The position numbers were made by a program, and so were the translations under genes. A stretch of DNA of 64,000 nt from NCBI GenBank assembly GCA_934725355.1, contig CAKVAO010000002.1, positions 1 to 64,000 on the forward strand, written 5' to 3'. The notes below the pieces were generated by a model. That model did not search any database, was not told the DNA's origin, and saw only the letters and a program-made list of their open reading frames with translations. This DNA is from an uncultured Candidatus Saccharibacteria bacterium (GTDB lineage: Bacteria > Patescibacteriota > Saccharimonadia > Saccharimonadales > Saccharimonadaceae). This document shows, piece by piece, positions 17,127 to 25,929 of this stretch (positions are counted from its first letter, which is position 1; every line of letters begins with the position of its first letter).

Positions 17127-17193
17127 TGGTAACACTAGCTGTGGTGTAGGGCGACTTAAATCCTACACAAGTAAAAATTACACCAAAATAGTT

Positions 17194-17223
17194 TTGACAA
17201 ATACACCAAGCACCTGCTAATAT
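17194..17223 (+). promoter_or_regulatory. promoter in mraZ-rsmH gap
   Basis: TTGACA at 17194-17199, an 18-base spacer and TAATAT at 17218-17223 would start a transcript near 17230. That gives rsmH its own promoter and a leader of about 380 bases. Confidence 0.55.
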
Positions 17224-17383
17224 ATGAAGCATACAGATAAGCACAAGCGAATCGCCTTAACAATACAAAACAGAAATTTGACGAAAATGCAAAGACTAAA
17301 ATCTGTAGCTTGAAGTATAAATAAAAATATGGTTCTAATGTCCGAACAGGGCAGAGGAATCAAAGGAAAAGTACCTTAACACA

Positions 17384-17595
17384 GAGGACACATACGCGGC
17401 AACCAGCCAGAAGATGGCTGCTGGACTAAAGAGCCGTTGCACCGAGGGTATTCATACCTTCTAAAATCCACCTCACACATAAGTCTCTCATTATGCTTTA
17501 GAGCCGTAAAATCACATCTTGCGGTAGCAAAGTATAAATTCACTTAAACAAAAACAAACAATCAAACAAAAACTGATTGTCGCATATGTGTCCTC
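17384..17595 (+). ncRNA. candidate structured rsmH leader RNA
   Basis: GAGGACACATACGCG (17384-17398) and CGCATATGTGTCCTC (17581-17595) are inverted repeats matching at 14 of 15 positions. They close a domain of about 210 bases that ends 14 bases before the rsmH ATG. Inside are CAGCCA/TGGCTG (17404-17420) within GCAAC/GTTGC (17399-17440), a GGTAT/ATACC hairpin near 17446 and ACAATCA/TGATTGT before the closing arm. A 16-codon frame starts at 17329 just upstream. I see no known riboswitch consensus. It may be a cis-regulatory leader or a processed small RNA. Confidence 0.45.
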
Positions 17596-17609
17596 CGTAA
17601 CAAAGAGTA

Positions 17610-18512
17610 ATGAACACACCACAACAACTCCATATACCTGTGCTTTTTGAAGACACCATCAGATTGTTGGATCCGAAAAAAGGCGAAACGTACCTTGATT
17701 TGACAGCCGGTTACGGTGGTCATGCGAAAGGTATTATTGCTCGAATTGGATCGGCAAGCCTCGCAACACTTTGTGATCGCGATCAGTTTGCAATAGATAA
17801 TCTAATGGGACTGAAAGAGCAGGGAGCTACTCTTATTCATAGTGATTACCTGTCAGCGGTCAAGCAATTGACGGCGGATGGCAAAGCTTTTGATATGATT
17901 TTGTTGGACTTGGGCGTCAGCTCAGTGCAACTGGATCGTGCCGATCGTGGCTTTTCGTTTATACACGATGGACCGTTGGATATGCGTATGGATCAGGAGC
18001 AGGAATTAACTGCTGCTGATATAGTAAACAAATATCCTGAACGCGAAATCATTCGTATCTTCGAGAACTACGGCGAGATGAGTGTAAGGGAGAGTGCAAA
18101 GGTGGCACGTAGCATTGTGATACGCCGTAAGAAGCAGCCATTTCATGACACGCTAGACTTATCAGAGGTCATTCGGGCGTCGATTGGCGAGCTAGACCAC
18201 GGCAAGTACCACAAAGTTCACCCGGCAACGCGAGCCTTTCAGGCGTTGCGCATTGCAGTTAACGATGAGCTAGGGCAATTGCAACAAACCTTGTCTCTGC
18301 TGAATCGTGTGCTGAATCCGGGCGGGCGTTTGGCAATTATCTCTTTCCATAGTCTAGAGGACCGTATGGTCAAAAACTACATGAGAGATAATTCTGACGC
18401 GCTGGATGTGCCGTATACTACTCTTACTAAGAAGCCTATTTCCGGTGATATTAACGATGTTTCCAATCCGCGTGCTCGTAGTGCAAAACTGCGTGCCGTA
18501 TTGAAAAAATAA
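17610..18512 (+). CDS. rsmH: 16S rRNA m4C1402 methyltransferase RsmH
   Basis: RsmH (MraW) methylates N4 of C1402 in 16S rRNA using S-adenosylmethionine. The 300-residue protein has HIPVLFEDTIRLL, the cofactor loop LDLTAGYGGHAKGI, DLGVSSVQLDRADRGFSF, DMRMDQ, HPATRAFQALRIAVNDEL and the GGRLAIISFHSLEDRMVK motif. Length and order are normal. Only a weak AAAGAG precedes the ATG, and the structured leader ends 14 bases upstream, which could affect initiation. Confidence 0.96.
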   Translation: MNTPQQLHIPVLFEDTIRLLDPKKGETYLDLTAGYGGHAKGIIARIGSASLATLCDRDQFAIDNLMGLKEQGATLIHSDYLSAVKQLTADGKAFDMILLDLGVSSVQLDRADRGFSFIHDGPLDMRMDQEQELTAADIVNKYPEREIIRIFENYGEMSVRESAKVARSIVIRRKKQPFHDTLDLSEVIRASIGELDHGKYHKVHPATRAFQALRIAVNDELGQLQQTLSLLNRVLNPGGRLAIISFHSLEDRMVKNYMRDNSDALDVPYTTLTKKPISGDINDVSNPRARSAKLRAVLKK

Positions 18513-18533
18513 AAACAACAGAAAGGAGTGATT

Positions 18534-18596
18534 ATGCCAATCAAAGTTAGCGGTCGTAGTTACACCCACAACATTAAGGTTCGTGTTGCTAAATAG
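18534..18596 (+). CDS. 20-residue microprotein after rsmH
   Basis: A strong GAAAGGAG lies 6 bases before an ATG opening a 20-codon basic frame (MPIKVSGRSYTHNIKVRVAK), closed by TAG. It starts 21 bases after rsmH and is followed by a perfect 12-bp hairpin. The quality of the ribosome site in a genome where most starts are leaderless argues that it is translated. I know no homologue. It may be a leader peptide for the downstream division genes. Confidence 0.5.
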   Translation: MPIKVSGRSYTHNIKVRVAK

Positions 18597-18618
18597 TACA
18601 ATTTTGGCATGACGAATA

Positions 18619-18655
18619 AGGAGTTGATCTTTGCGCTAGTCGTAGATCAACTCCT
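18619..18655 (+). terminator. 12-bp hairpin between microgene and ftsL
   Basis: AGGAGTTGATCT (18619-18630) and AGATCAACTCCT (18644-18655) are perfect inverted repeats around a 13-base loop. No T-run follows, so it may be an attenuator, an RNA-stability element or a factor-dependent terminator. The 5' arm contains AGGAG. Confidence 0.5.
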
Positions 18656-18799
18656 AGCTCCATGAGTTATTGGGGGCAAGCAAAAACAAAAACTAAAATA
18701 AACATAATTTTGCGTGTAGGGCTATGGCAACCAATCAATTTACTGGTTGGTGTGGTTCTACATGTAAATGTGAGAAAAACAGAAAGGGCAATTAATTAT

Positions 18800-19186
18800 A
18801 TGGTATCATCACGACGACAATTTGTATCAGCTAGAACGCCGGTACAATCAATGAGACGGGGTGGTGCGATGGTGACAACGGCAAATTGGGGCAGAAATCA
18901 GAATTTAGTTCAATTCAAATCAGGCGGTAAGCTTGGTACTGTGGCTAATGTGGTTATAGTGTTGTTGCTAGTTGCCTTGATGTTTCTAATCTATCTAATG
19001 CAAATTGCTAAGACTGGATCATTTAGTTATCAATTAAACGACGTGAATGAACAGAAGTCAGAACTAGCGGCGGAGCAGGACAATTTAAAGGTAGAGAATG
19101 CGCGGTTGCAGTCATTGAGCGCCGTGAAGAGCAGTGATGTTGCAGCTGCTATGACTACGCCAGCTAGCACTGATTATTCAGAATAG
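18800..19186 (+). CDS. ftsL: FtsL-like bitopic division protein
   Basis: FtsL is a small bitopic component of the divisome that pairs with FtsB/FtsQ through a periplasmic coiled coil. I choose the ATG at 18800, with AAAGGG upstream; the upstream frame is hydrophobic noise. The resulting 128-residue protein has a basic cytoplasmic part, one membrane segment (about residues 49-68, VVIVLLLVALMFLIYLMQIA) and a heptad-like periplasmic part (NDVNEQKSELAAEQDNLKVE). Position between rsmH and ftsI supports FtsL; sequence identity in this family is always low. Confidence 0.65.
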   Translation: MVSSRRQFVSARTPVQSMRRGGAMVTTANWGRNQNLVQFKSGGKLGTVANVVIVLLLVALMFLIYLMQIAKTGSFSYQLNDVNEQKSELAAEQDNLKVENARLQSLSAVKSSDVAAAMTTPASTDYSE

Positions 19187-19251
19187 GATGCAGTTTATGG
19201 CGGCAGCTTGAATGAATCGGGCTGGTTTGTATAAACGGTGACTAAAAAATA

Positions 19252-19276
19252 GGCGAAGAGCGGGATGCTCTTCGCC
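19252..19276 (-). terminator. intrinsic terminator for minus-strand microgene
   Basis: GGCGAAGAGC / GCTCTTCGCC with a 5-base loop. On the minus strand it is followed by TATTTTTTAG, a good T-run; the plus strand lacks one. Confidence 0.75.
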
Positions 19277-19321
19277 GTTATTGCATTAAAGTGCTAGGAG
19301 TTTAGCCTGAGTAGTCTTATT

Positions 19322-19435
19322 TTAGTGTTTCCACTTGTTGGTGTCCGAGGACTTTCGTTTCATCCTAGTAGGCTTGCGCCCAGAGATGCTGCATTTGCGA
19401 GTCTGAGAACCATGGTTGGACCAACGCTTGGACAT
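19322..19435 (-). CDS. 37-residue basic microprotein
   Basis: On the minus strand AAAGGAG lies 6 bases before an ATG that opens a 37-codon frame rich in Lys, Arg and Ser, beginning MSKRWSNHGSQTRKC and ending NKWKH. An intrinsic terminator follows at 19252-19276. The charge suggests nucleic acid binding, like a small ribosomal protein, but it does not match bL34, bL35 or bL36 by eye. It is antiparallel to the division cluster, between ftsL and ftsI. The ribosome site, frame and terminator together make a real gene likely. Confidence 0.6.
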   Translation of the reverse strand: MSKRWSNHGSQTRKCSISGRKPTRMKRKSSDTNKWKH

Positions 19436-19582
19436 AATACTCCTTTGTTGTAGGGCTGGATCTTTGTTGCATAATATATGCGACTGTCCAGATGGTTAAC
19501 TATTTTAATATATAAATACACGAAATGCAAGTCTTTGGCAATTAATAGTCGTCAGCTGATGCGTGATATAATAATAAGCAGT

Positions 19583-21337
19583 ATGGCAAAAAGGCAGGGT
19601 AAGACTACTCGGGCGACCTTTGTAATGTGGGGACTATTTGGGTTGCTCACGTTATTTTCGTTACAGCTCTTTCGCATCCAGGTGATTGACCACAAGAAAT
19701 ATATGACCAAAGCCGATAATATGCAAACGGATAGTCAGGTGATAAATCCTGCACGTGGACAAATTTATGTTCGCGATACTGATGGTAATGTGGCGCCTCT
19801 CGTGCTGAACCGTACAGTTTATACGCTGTTTGCTGATCCAACTGCTGTGAAAGATGTAGATAAAGCAAAATCTCTGGTGCAGCGTGTTGTGGGCAGTCAA
19901 TTATTGGATGGCTCGCTAGATAAACTAGGTGACAAGAAGCGACAGTATGTAGTGCTGGCCAAGCAAATCGATCAAGAACAGGCTGAATTGATTAAAAAAG
20001 AGAATTTGGCAGGGCTAGGCCTGCAGGCGACGACGCAGCGTGTTTACCCTGAAGGCGTGCTAGCTGCGCAGACTTTGGGCTTTGTTAACGCTGATGGAGA
20101 AGGTCAGTACGGTGTAGAGCAATTTTTAAATAAACGCCTAAAGGGCACTCCTGGACTATTAAAGACCGTAACCGATGTGCGTAAGGTGCCATTAACTATA
20201 GGTGCTAATGATGTCAGCATACCTGCTAAGGATGGCGAGAATATAGTGTTAAGTATTGACCGTAACGTTCAGTCGCAGGCCGAAGAAGTGTTGGCTGCGG
20301 GACTAAAGAACGCCAAGGCTACCAGTGGTAGTATGGTGGTAACTGATCCGCAGACGGGACGAGTTCTAGCGATGGCAAATTATCCAACATATGATCCGTC
20401 TAACTATCGTAAAGTAGAGTCGGCCAGTGTATATCAGAACAATGTAACAATGAATGCATACGAGCCGGGGTCGGTGATGAAATTATTTACAGTCGGTGTA
20501 GGGCTAGATAGCGGCACAATTACACCAAATTCAACTTTCTATAATGCAGGTTGTGTGCAGGTGGATGATGCGAAAATGTGTAACGTAGAGCATAACATTG
20601 ATGGTCAGATGATGACGCCAATGAACTTGCTGGAATATTCATTGAATACTGGTGCTGTGTGGGTGCTACAACAGATGGGCGGTGGCGAGATTAGTCTAGC
20701 TGCTCGCCAAAAGTACTATGACTATTTAGTAAACAACTTCCGCTTTAATGCCCCTACTGGCGTTCAAGTTGCTAACGAAGCAGATAGTGTGATTTATAAA
20801 CCAAATATGAAGCGCGGCCCACGTGTGCTGTACGCAAATATGACTTTTGGCCAGGGCGAACAGTTAACGATGATTCAGGTAATATCCGCCTTTAATGCGA
20901 TGATTAATGGTGGTAAATACTACCAGCCGTCAGTTGTCTTGGGTACTTATGATGAGCAATCGGGTAAGGTCAAAGAGGAAGCGCCGAAGGTGGTAGGCCA
21001 GGCAATTAATGCGACTGCTAGCGAGCAGCTAAAGGATATGTTGCAACAGGCGCGCTATCTAGGTGCCAAGGGCAAGATTAGGGATAATGGCTATTATGTG
21101 GGTGGTAAGTCTGGTACAGCGCAGAAGATTGATGCGTCTACGGGTGCGTATTCAGACACGTTGACTACTGGTACATATATTGGTTTTGGTGCAGACAACA
21201 CGAAAACGCCAAAGTATGCAATAATGGTACGTGTAGACGACGCACATAATGGCGGATATTCTGGTTCGGCGGCAGCTCAGCCAATATTCGATATTATGAG
21301 CAATTTTATGATTCAATATGAAGGAGTTTCGAAATAA
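19583..21337 (+). CDS. ftsI: FtsI/PBP2-type peptidoglycan transpeptidase
   Basis: This class B penicillin-binding protein cross-links septal peptidoglycan. TATAAT at 19567-19572 sits 10 bases before the ATG at 19583 (MAKRQGKTTRATF), so the 35 codons further upstream are not used. The protein is then 584 residues. It has one N-terminal membrane anchor (about 10-30), a dimerisation domain, and transpeptidase motifs: SVMK (catalytic Ser) in EPGSVMKLF, SLNTG and KSGTA. It overlaps mraY by one base (TAATG). Confidence 0.93.
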   Translation: MAKRQGKTTRATFVMWGLFGLLTLFSLQLFRIQVIDHKKYMTKADNMQTDSQVINPARGQIYVRDTDGNVAPLVLNRTVYTLFADPTAVKDVDKAKSLVQRVVGSQLLDGSLDKLGDKKRQYVVLAKQIDQEQAELIKKENLAGLGLQATTQRVYPEGVLAAQTLGFVNADGEGQYGVEQFLNKRLKGTPGLLKTVTDVRKVPLTIGANDVSIPAKDGENIVLSIDRNVQSQAEEVLAAGLKNAKATSGSMVVTDPQTGRVLAMANYPTYDPSNYRKVESASVYQNNVTMNAYEPGSVMKLFTVGVGLDSGTITPNSTFYNAGCVQVDDAKMCNVEHNIDGQMMTPMNLLEYSLNTGAVWVLQQMGGGEISLAARQKYYDYLVNNFRFNAPTGVQVANEADSVIYKPNMKRGPRVLYANMTFGQGEQLTMIQVISAFNAMINGGKYYQPSVVLGTYDEQSGKVKEEAPKVVGQAINATASEQLKDMLQQARYLGAKGKIRDNGYYVGGKSGTAQKIDASTGAYSDTLTTGTYIGFGADNTKTPKYAIMVRVDDAHNGGYSGSAAAQPIFDIMSNFMIQYEGVSK

Positions 21338-22377
21338 TGAGTGAGGCATTACAAGAATTAATTCCCTGGGTAACCAAGATATTTGAGCTAGGCCTAGGGT
21401 CATTTCTGCTGGCAATGGTTTTAACACCAGTGTTTACTTATTTTGCGTATAAGTATAAGTTCTGGAAACAGATGCGCCACGAGGCGATGTCGGGCGGTGA
21501 AGCAAAGGTTTACGAAAGACTACACGCCGCCAAACACAAGCGTCATATTCCGACTATGGCAGGCTTGATATTTGTTATTGCAACTACAGTTATTACTGCG
21601 GTATTCAATCTAAGTCGTGAAAACACTTGGCTACCGCTTGCTGCAATGTTGCTGGCTGGTGCGGTAGGTCTCGTTGATGACATTATGAACCTACGTTCGC
21701 ATGGCAAAGGTATTGCGGGTATGCGTGCGCCAGTGAAGTTTACTCTGATTACCTTGATCGGTCTAGTGCTTGGTTGGTTCTTCTACTCAAAGCTAGGCAT
21801 TGATACAATTCACGTGCCGTTTGTCGGTACCTGGGAGGTAGGTATATGGATTGTGCCAATCTTCGCCTTTGCCGTAGTTGCAACTGGTAACGCAGTGAAT
21901 ATATCTGATGGTCTAGATGGTCTGGCTGGTGGCCTTGCGGCAATTGGTTTTGCTGGCTATGCCATCATTTCGCTACTTGATCATCAGTTTGGTCTAGCGG
22001 GTTTCTGTGTAACTATTCTAGGCGCATTAGTTAGCTACTTGTGGTACAACATTTACCCAGCACGCTTCTTTATGGGTGATGTGGGCTCGTTTGCGCTGGG
22101 TTGTTCGCTTGCAGTAGTGGCTATGCTAACTGATACACTATTTATTCTGCCATTCATTGTCATTATCTGTGTGGCTGAAGTAGTGTCTGTGATTATCCAG
22201 CTGACTAGCAAGAAGCTACGTCATGGCAAGAAGGTATTTCTATCTGCACCGTTCCACCATCACCTAGAGGCGATTGGCTGGCCTGAAACCAAGGTGACTA
22301 TGCGTCTATGGCTGATTGCAATAGTGTTCTGCTTTATTGGTTTGGTGTTAGCGCTGGCAGGAGGCAATATTAAGTAA
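21337..22377 (+). CDS. mraY: phospho-MurNAc-pentapeptide translocase MraY
   Basis: MraY transfers phospho-MurNAc-pentapeptide to undecaprenyl phosphate, making lipid I at the inner membrane face. The 346-residue polytopic protein has the hallmark AGAVGLVDDIMNL, GNAVNISDGLDGLAGG, FMGDVGSFALG and a FHHHLEAIGWPE-like motif (APFHHHLEAIGW). It overlaps both neighbours by one base, indicating translational coupling. Confidence 0.96.
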   Translation: MSEALQELIPWVTKIFELGLGSFLLAMVLTPVFTYFAYKYKFWKQMRHEAMSGGEAKVYERLHAAKHKRHIPTMAGLIFVIATTVITAVFNLSRENTWLPLAAMLLAGAVGLVDDIMNLRSHGKGIAGMRAPVKFTLITLIGLVLGWFFYSKLGIDTIHVPFVGTWEVGIWIVPIFAFAVVATGNAVNISDGLDGLAGGLAAIGFAGYAIISLLDHQFGLAGFCVTILGALVSYLWYNIYPARFFMGDVGSFALGCSLAVVAMLTDTLFILPFIVIICVAEVVSVIIQLTSKKLRHGKKVFLSAPFHHHLEAIGWPETKVTMRLWLIAIVFCFIGLVLALAGGNIK

Positions 22378-23786
22378 TGTATCCTGAACGCGGTGGGCAT
22401 AAACGTTATCACTTGACGGGCGACAATACAGGCCGCCCGTCCAACTATAGCCAGACGACCGGAGGTAACTTTTCGGCGTACGCTAAACAGGTGGTGTCGG
22501 GTTTAAGGCCACTAGCTAAGAGTGCGTGGGCAGGTATGCGCCAAGCACTGAAACTGGATACAAAGCCAATTGAGTTGCCACGTCGTCATCAGCCGGATTA
22601 TCTGATACCGGTTTTGATGTTAACTCTGGCAGCTATTGGCTTTATTACGTTGTTTTCGATTGTTCCTGCTATCACTAGAGGCGACGATGGCGAGTCAAGT
22701 GACTATATGTTTAAGCAATTCGTTTTGCTATTGGTCAGCTTAGTGGCTTTTGCGGCAGCCAACCGCATACCGCTCGACATTTATCGGCGAGCGAGCTTCG
22801 GCGTGTTTATTGTCGGTGTTGTGTTGTGCTTTGCCTTGCCGATTTTGGGTCGTATGGGTGTGCCTGGCACGCTATGTACATTAGGTGCCTGCCGCTGGTA
22901 CGTCATCGGTATTGGTACGTTCCAGCCAGCAGAGTTGCTGAAACTTGGCTCGGTACTATTTATGGCGGGGTTGTTTGCGACACAGGCGGCGCACGGCCGA
23001 ATTGATACTTGGGATACGGTGTGGCGATTTTTAGCTGTTATGGTGATTGACCTTGCGATTGTGGCGGGTATGCAGAAGGACTTAGGCTCTGGTATTGCTC
23101 TGGCGGCTATCTTGTCCTTACAGTTATTTGTTTCAGGGATCGGCAGGCGAAAGCTGTATGTAGTAGGGGCGACGGTACTGGCTATGGGCGTACTGTTTGT
23201 TGTAGTGGCGCCGCACCGCATGCAGCGCATAATGACTTTTATTGGTGGTGGTACTGAGAAAACGGATTATCATATCAATCAAGCCATGGTGGCGCTGGGT
23301 TCGGGTGGATTAACTGGTCGTGGCTTGGGTCAGTCGGTGCAGGCTTTTGGTTGGTTGCCAGAGGCTGTTAACGACTCGATTTTTGCGATTTATGGCGAAA
23401 TGTTGGGCTGGCTAGGTGTAATGCTGCTGATCATGCTATTTGGTGCTTTGCTATATGCGATTATTAGTAAATTTGATTATACTAAGAGCTACTTCTTGCG
23501 CATGGTAGTTGCAGGGGTGTTTGGCTGGCTAGCGGCGCATGTGTTGATGAACATTGGCGCTATGACTCACATGATCCCGTTGACGGGTATAACTTTACCG
23601 TTAGTCAGTCTAGGTGGTACGTCAATGGCCTTCGTGATGTTTGCGTTAGGTATGGTATTTTCGATATCGCATTACACGACATATCGTCGAGTTGATGATA
23701 AAATAGGTACAGGAGAAAATGATGAGAGTTCTATGTGTAGGCGGCGGCAGCGGCGGCCACATAACACCAATCGTCGCGGTAATTAA
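22377..23786 (+). CDS. ftsW: FtsW-type lipid II polymerase (SEDS)
   Basis: SEDS proteins polymerise lipid II together with a class B PBP. The 469-residue protein has a 75-residue hydrophilic N-terminal extension, about ten membrane segments, QKDLGSGIALAAILS, ending with the conserved PLTGITLPLVSLGGTSM. Position with ftsI and murG favours FtsW over RodA. The last 22 codons run into the murG gene in another frame, an overlap of 68 bases, unusually long for this cluster. Confidence 0.92.
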   Translation: MYPERGGHKRYHLTGDNTGRPSNYSQTTGGNFSAYAKQVVSGLRPLAKSAWAGMRQALKLDTKPIELPRRHQPDYLIPVLMLTLAAIGFITLFSIVPAITRGDDGESSDYMFKQFVLLLVSLVAFAAANRIPLDIYRRASFGVFIVGVVLCFALPILGRMGVPGTLCTLGACRWYVIGIGTFQPAELLKLGSVLFMAGLFATQAAHGRIDTWDTVWRFLAVMVIDLAIVAGMQKDLGSGIALAAILSLQLFVSGIGRRKLYVVGATVLAMGVLFVVVAPHRMQRIMTFIGGGTEKTDYHINQAMVALGSGGLTGRGLGQSVQAFGWLPEAVNDSIFAIYGEMLGWLGVMLLIMLFGALLYAIISKFDYTKSYFLRMVVAGVFGWLAAHVLMNIGAMTHMIPLTGITLPLVSLGGTSMAFVMFALGMVFSISHYTTYRRVDDKIGTGENDESSMCRRRQRRPHNTNRRGN

Positions 23787-24888
23787 AGAAATTAAACAGC
23801 GTGTACCAAGCGCAGAAGTGCGAGTTTGGTGTGATCGCAAGTTTGGTGCCCAGGCAAAGAACTTATTGGCTGGAGCAGGCGAGGATGATGTGCGAGTAAG
23901 TATCATCCCAGCGGGTAAATTGCGTCGTTATGCTAATCTGCTATGGTGGTATCGTTGGTTTAGTCCTTATCACATTGTTCATACTCACATTCCTAACCTG
24001 ATTGACTTATTTAAGATTGCGGGCGGCTTTATCGCTAGTTTAGTTAAGTTGCTGATATGGCGTCCTGACGTGGTCTTCTGCAAGGGCGGTTACGTCTGTT
24101 TACCTGTCGGTATCGTGGCGCACTTGTACAGGATTCCGCTAGTTATTCACGACAGCGATACAGTACCCGGCTTAACTAACCGGGTATTGGCGCGCTTTGC
24201 TAGCAAAATCGGCACTGGCGCACCGGTCGATAATTATCCCTGCTATCCGAAAGCTAAAACTCAGTATGTCGGTATTCCAGTCCGTGATGAAATTAAGCCT
24301 GCAACCGCTAGAGAACGTGCAGCTTTAAAGCGCAAATTAGGCTTCTCGGCTAAAAGGCCGCTTATCATGGCTATGGGCGGTGGCCTAGGCGCAGTGGAAA
24401 TAAATAATGCTGTAGCAGCGGTTGCTGGCGAGCTGATCGACAAGGGCGCAGATATTATGTTGCTATGTGGTCGTAATCGTTCAGTAGCGTTGGATCTAAC
24501 GGATGAACAATTAGACCATATTCAAGTACAAGAATTTAGCTCTGAAATTGCCGACGGTATGCGTGCCTGTGATTTGATGATCACTAGGGCGGGCGCAACA
24601 ACCATGGCGGAGCTCGCCGCCATTAAAGTACCGACCATTATTGCGCCTTCTCCATATTTAGCAGGTGACCACCAAACTAAAAATGCCATGGTGTATCAGA
24701 AGGCGGGTGCTGCCGTGGTTGTCAATCAGTTCAAGCTAGAAAAGCAGCCGCAGTTGCTTAATCGTGCGGTTAACCGGATTTTGGGTGATCCCACAAAGGC
24801 TAAACAGATGGCGCAGAACCTTGGCAAGTTCGCTCGTCCAAACGCATTGAATGATATGGCTGATATGATACTCGATGCTATAAAATAA
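23719..24888 (+). CDS. murG: MurG N-acetylglucosaminyl transferase
   Basis: MurG adds GlcNAc to lipid I, giving lipid II. The 389-residue protein starts MMRVLCVGGGSGGHITP, the nucleotide-sugar glycine loop. It also has CKGGYVCLPVG, HDSDTVPG, MGGGLGAVEIN and RAGATTMAELAAIKVPTI, which are the acceptor and donor motifs. AGGAGA lies 6 bases upstream; either of two consecutive ATGs may be used. It overlaps the end of ftsW. Confidence 0.95.
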   Translation: MMRVLCVGGGSGGHITPIVAVIKEIKQRVPSAEVRVWCDRKFGAQAKNLLAGAGEDDVRVSIIPAGKLRRYANLLWWYRWFSPYHIVHTHIPNLIDLFKIAGGFIASLVKLLIWRPDVVFCKGGYVCLPVGIVAHLYRIPLVIHDSDTVPGLTNRVLARFASKIGTGAPVDNYPCYPKAKTQYVGIPVRDEIKPATARERAALKRKLGFSAKRPLIMAMGGGLGAVEINNAVAAVAGELIDKGADIMLLCGRNRSVALDLTDEQLDHIQVQEFSSEIADGMRACDLMITRAGATTMAELAAIKVPTIIAPSPYLAGDHQTKNAMVYQKAGAAVVVNQFKLEKQPQLLNRAVNRILGDPTKAKQMAQNLGKFARPNALNDMADMILDAIK

Positions 24889-24908
24889 TAGTATAATATA
24901 AAGAGTTT

Positions 24909-25805
24909 ATGCTAAAATCTGGTAAATTAAAACAAAATAACGCCAAGGGGCGCACGCGCAATACTGAAGACGCTAATTTTGATATGTCCAGCTATCGGCG
25001 AGGTACGACACTAGCGACGTTTCAATCTGATAAATCCGAGCAGTCGCAGCGGTTACGCCTGCATCGCCTGCGGCAGCTGCGCCGTAGAATCTTGGCACTA
25101 TTAGTAGTGCTTGTTGGTGTGATGATGCTTGGAATTGGCTTGCTGATGCAGTACACCGGCAGTATTTCTAGCGTTAAGACTAGTGACGGGACCAAATTGA
25201 CCGAGGCGGATCAGCAGAGGTATATTGATATACTTAACAAATATTATGATGAAAATAGGTTTGATCGTTTCAGCTTTGTTAGACGAAACAGTGTTCTAAA
25301 CGCATTTGTAAAGCAAAATGCGCCTGAAGTTGCAGAGATTAAGGTTCGGCCTTCCGGCATCATGAGTAGCTATATAAGTATCAAGTTCCGTAAACCAGTA
25401 GCGCAGTGGAAGAGCGATAACAAGACGAATTTTGTTGACGAATCTGGTGTGGTGTTTGAACGTAACTTTTTTACAGAGCCAGCCTTGTCGATTGAGGACG
25501 ATAGTGGCGCAAAGGGTGTTGATGGTATGGCAACATCAGCGAACTTTCTGAGCTTTGTGGGTCAGACTGCTGTTGCTCTGCAAAAGCAGCAATTAGTGGT
25601 GCAGCGCGTGGTAATTCCACGTGGAGCAGCGCGCTACGTAGAGTTCTATCTGTCTGGTCGCGACTACCCGTTCAAGGCTCAAATTACGCGTAATGCTACT
25701 TCGCAGGCGTCTGATATTGCTGTGATGGCGCGTTATGTCGATGCGCGTGGTATCAAACCATCTTATGTTGACTGTCGGGTGGTGGGTAAGGCTTTTTGGC
25801 GGTAA
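24909..25805 (+). CDS. ftsQ: FtsQ/DivIB-like division protein
   Basis: FtsQ is a bitopic divisome scaffold with a POTRA domain. This 298-residue protein has a basic cytoplasmic part (RLRLHRLRQLRRR), one membrane helix (about 62-82), then a POTRA-like region (IKVRPSGIMSSYISIKFRKP, FVDESGVVFE) typical of FtsQ. TATAAT at 24892-24897 is 11 bases before the ATG, so it has its own nearly leaderless promoter although it follows murG closely. No ftsA, ftsZ, murC or ddl gene follows. Confidence 0.8.
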   Translation: MLKSGKLKQNNAKGRTRNTEDANFDMSSYRRGTTLATFQSDKSEQSQRLRLHRLRQLRRRILALLVVLVGVMMLGIGLLMQYTGSISSVKTSDGTKLTEADQQRYIDILNKYYDENRFDRFSFVRRNSVLNAFVKQNAPEVAEIKVRPSGIMSSYISIKFRKPVAQWKSDNKTNFVDESGVVFERNFFTEPALSIEDDSGAKGVDGMATSANFLSFVGQTAVALQKQQLVVQRVVIPRGAARYVEFYLSGRDYPFKAQITRNATSQASDIAVMARYVDARGIKPSYVDCRVVGKAFWR

Positions 25806-25929
25806 TGCTGTGGCTACTATTGACAATACTATAGAAAGTGATATAGTGAATATATGGCTGAATATTGCAGTGTTACTGTGGTACTTGGCTAGTAATTTAA
25901 ATCGTCTATCCGAAAGGAATATAGCTATT

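Noticed and set aside
17329..17379. 16-codon frame (MVLMSEQGRGIKGKVP) in the mraZ-rsmH gap as a gene
   Set aside because: No ribosome site or adjacent -10 box; kept only as a possible leader peptide within the structured region.
17384..17595. RNase P RNA, tmRNA or T-box in the mraZ-rsmH gap
   Set aside because: The universal sequence motifs of those RNAs are absent from this stretch.
19478..19582. N-terminal extension of ftsI
   Set aside because: TATAAT at 19567-19572 is inside the extension and the ATG at 19583 gives a normal class B PBP N-terminus.
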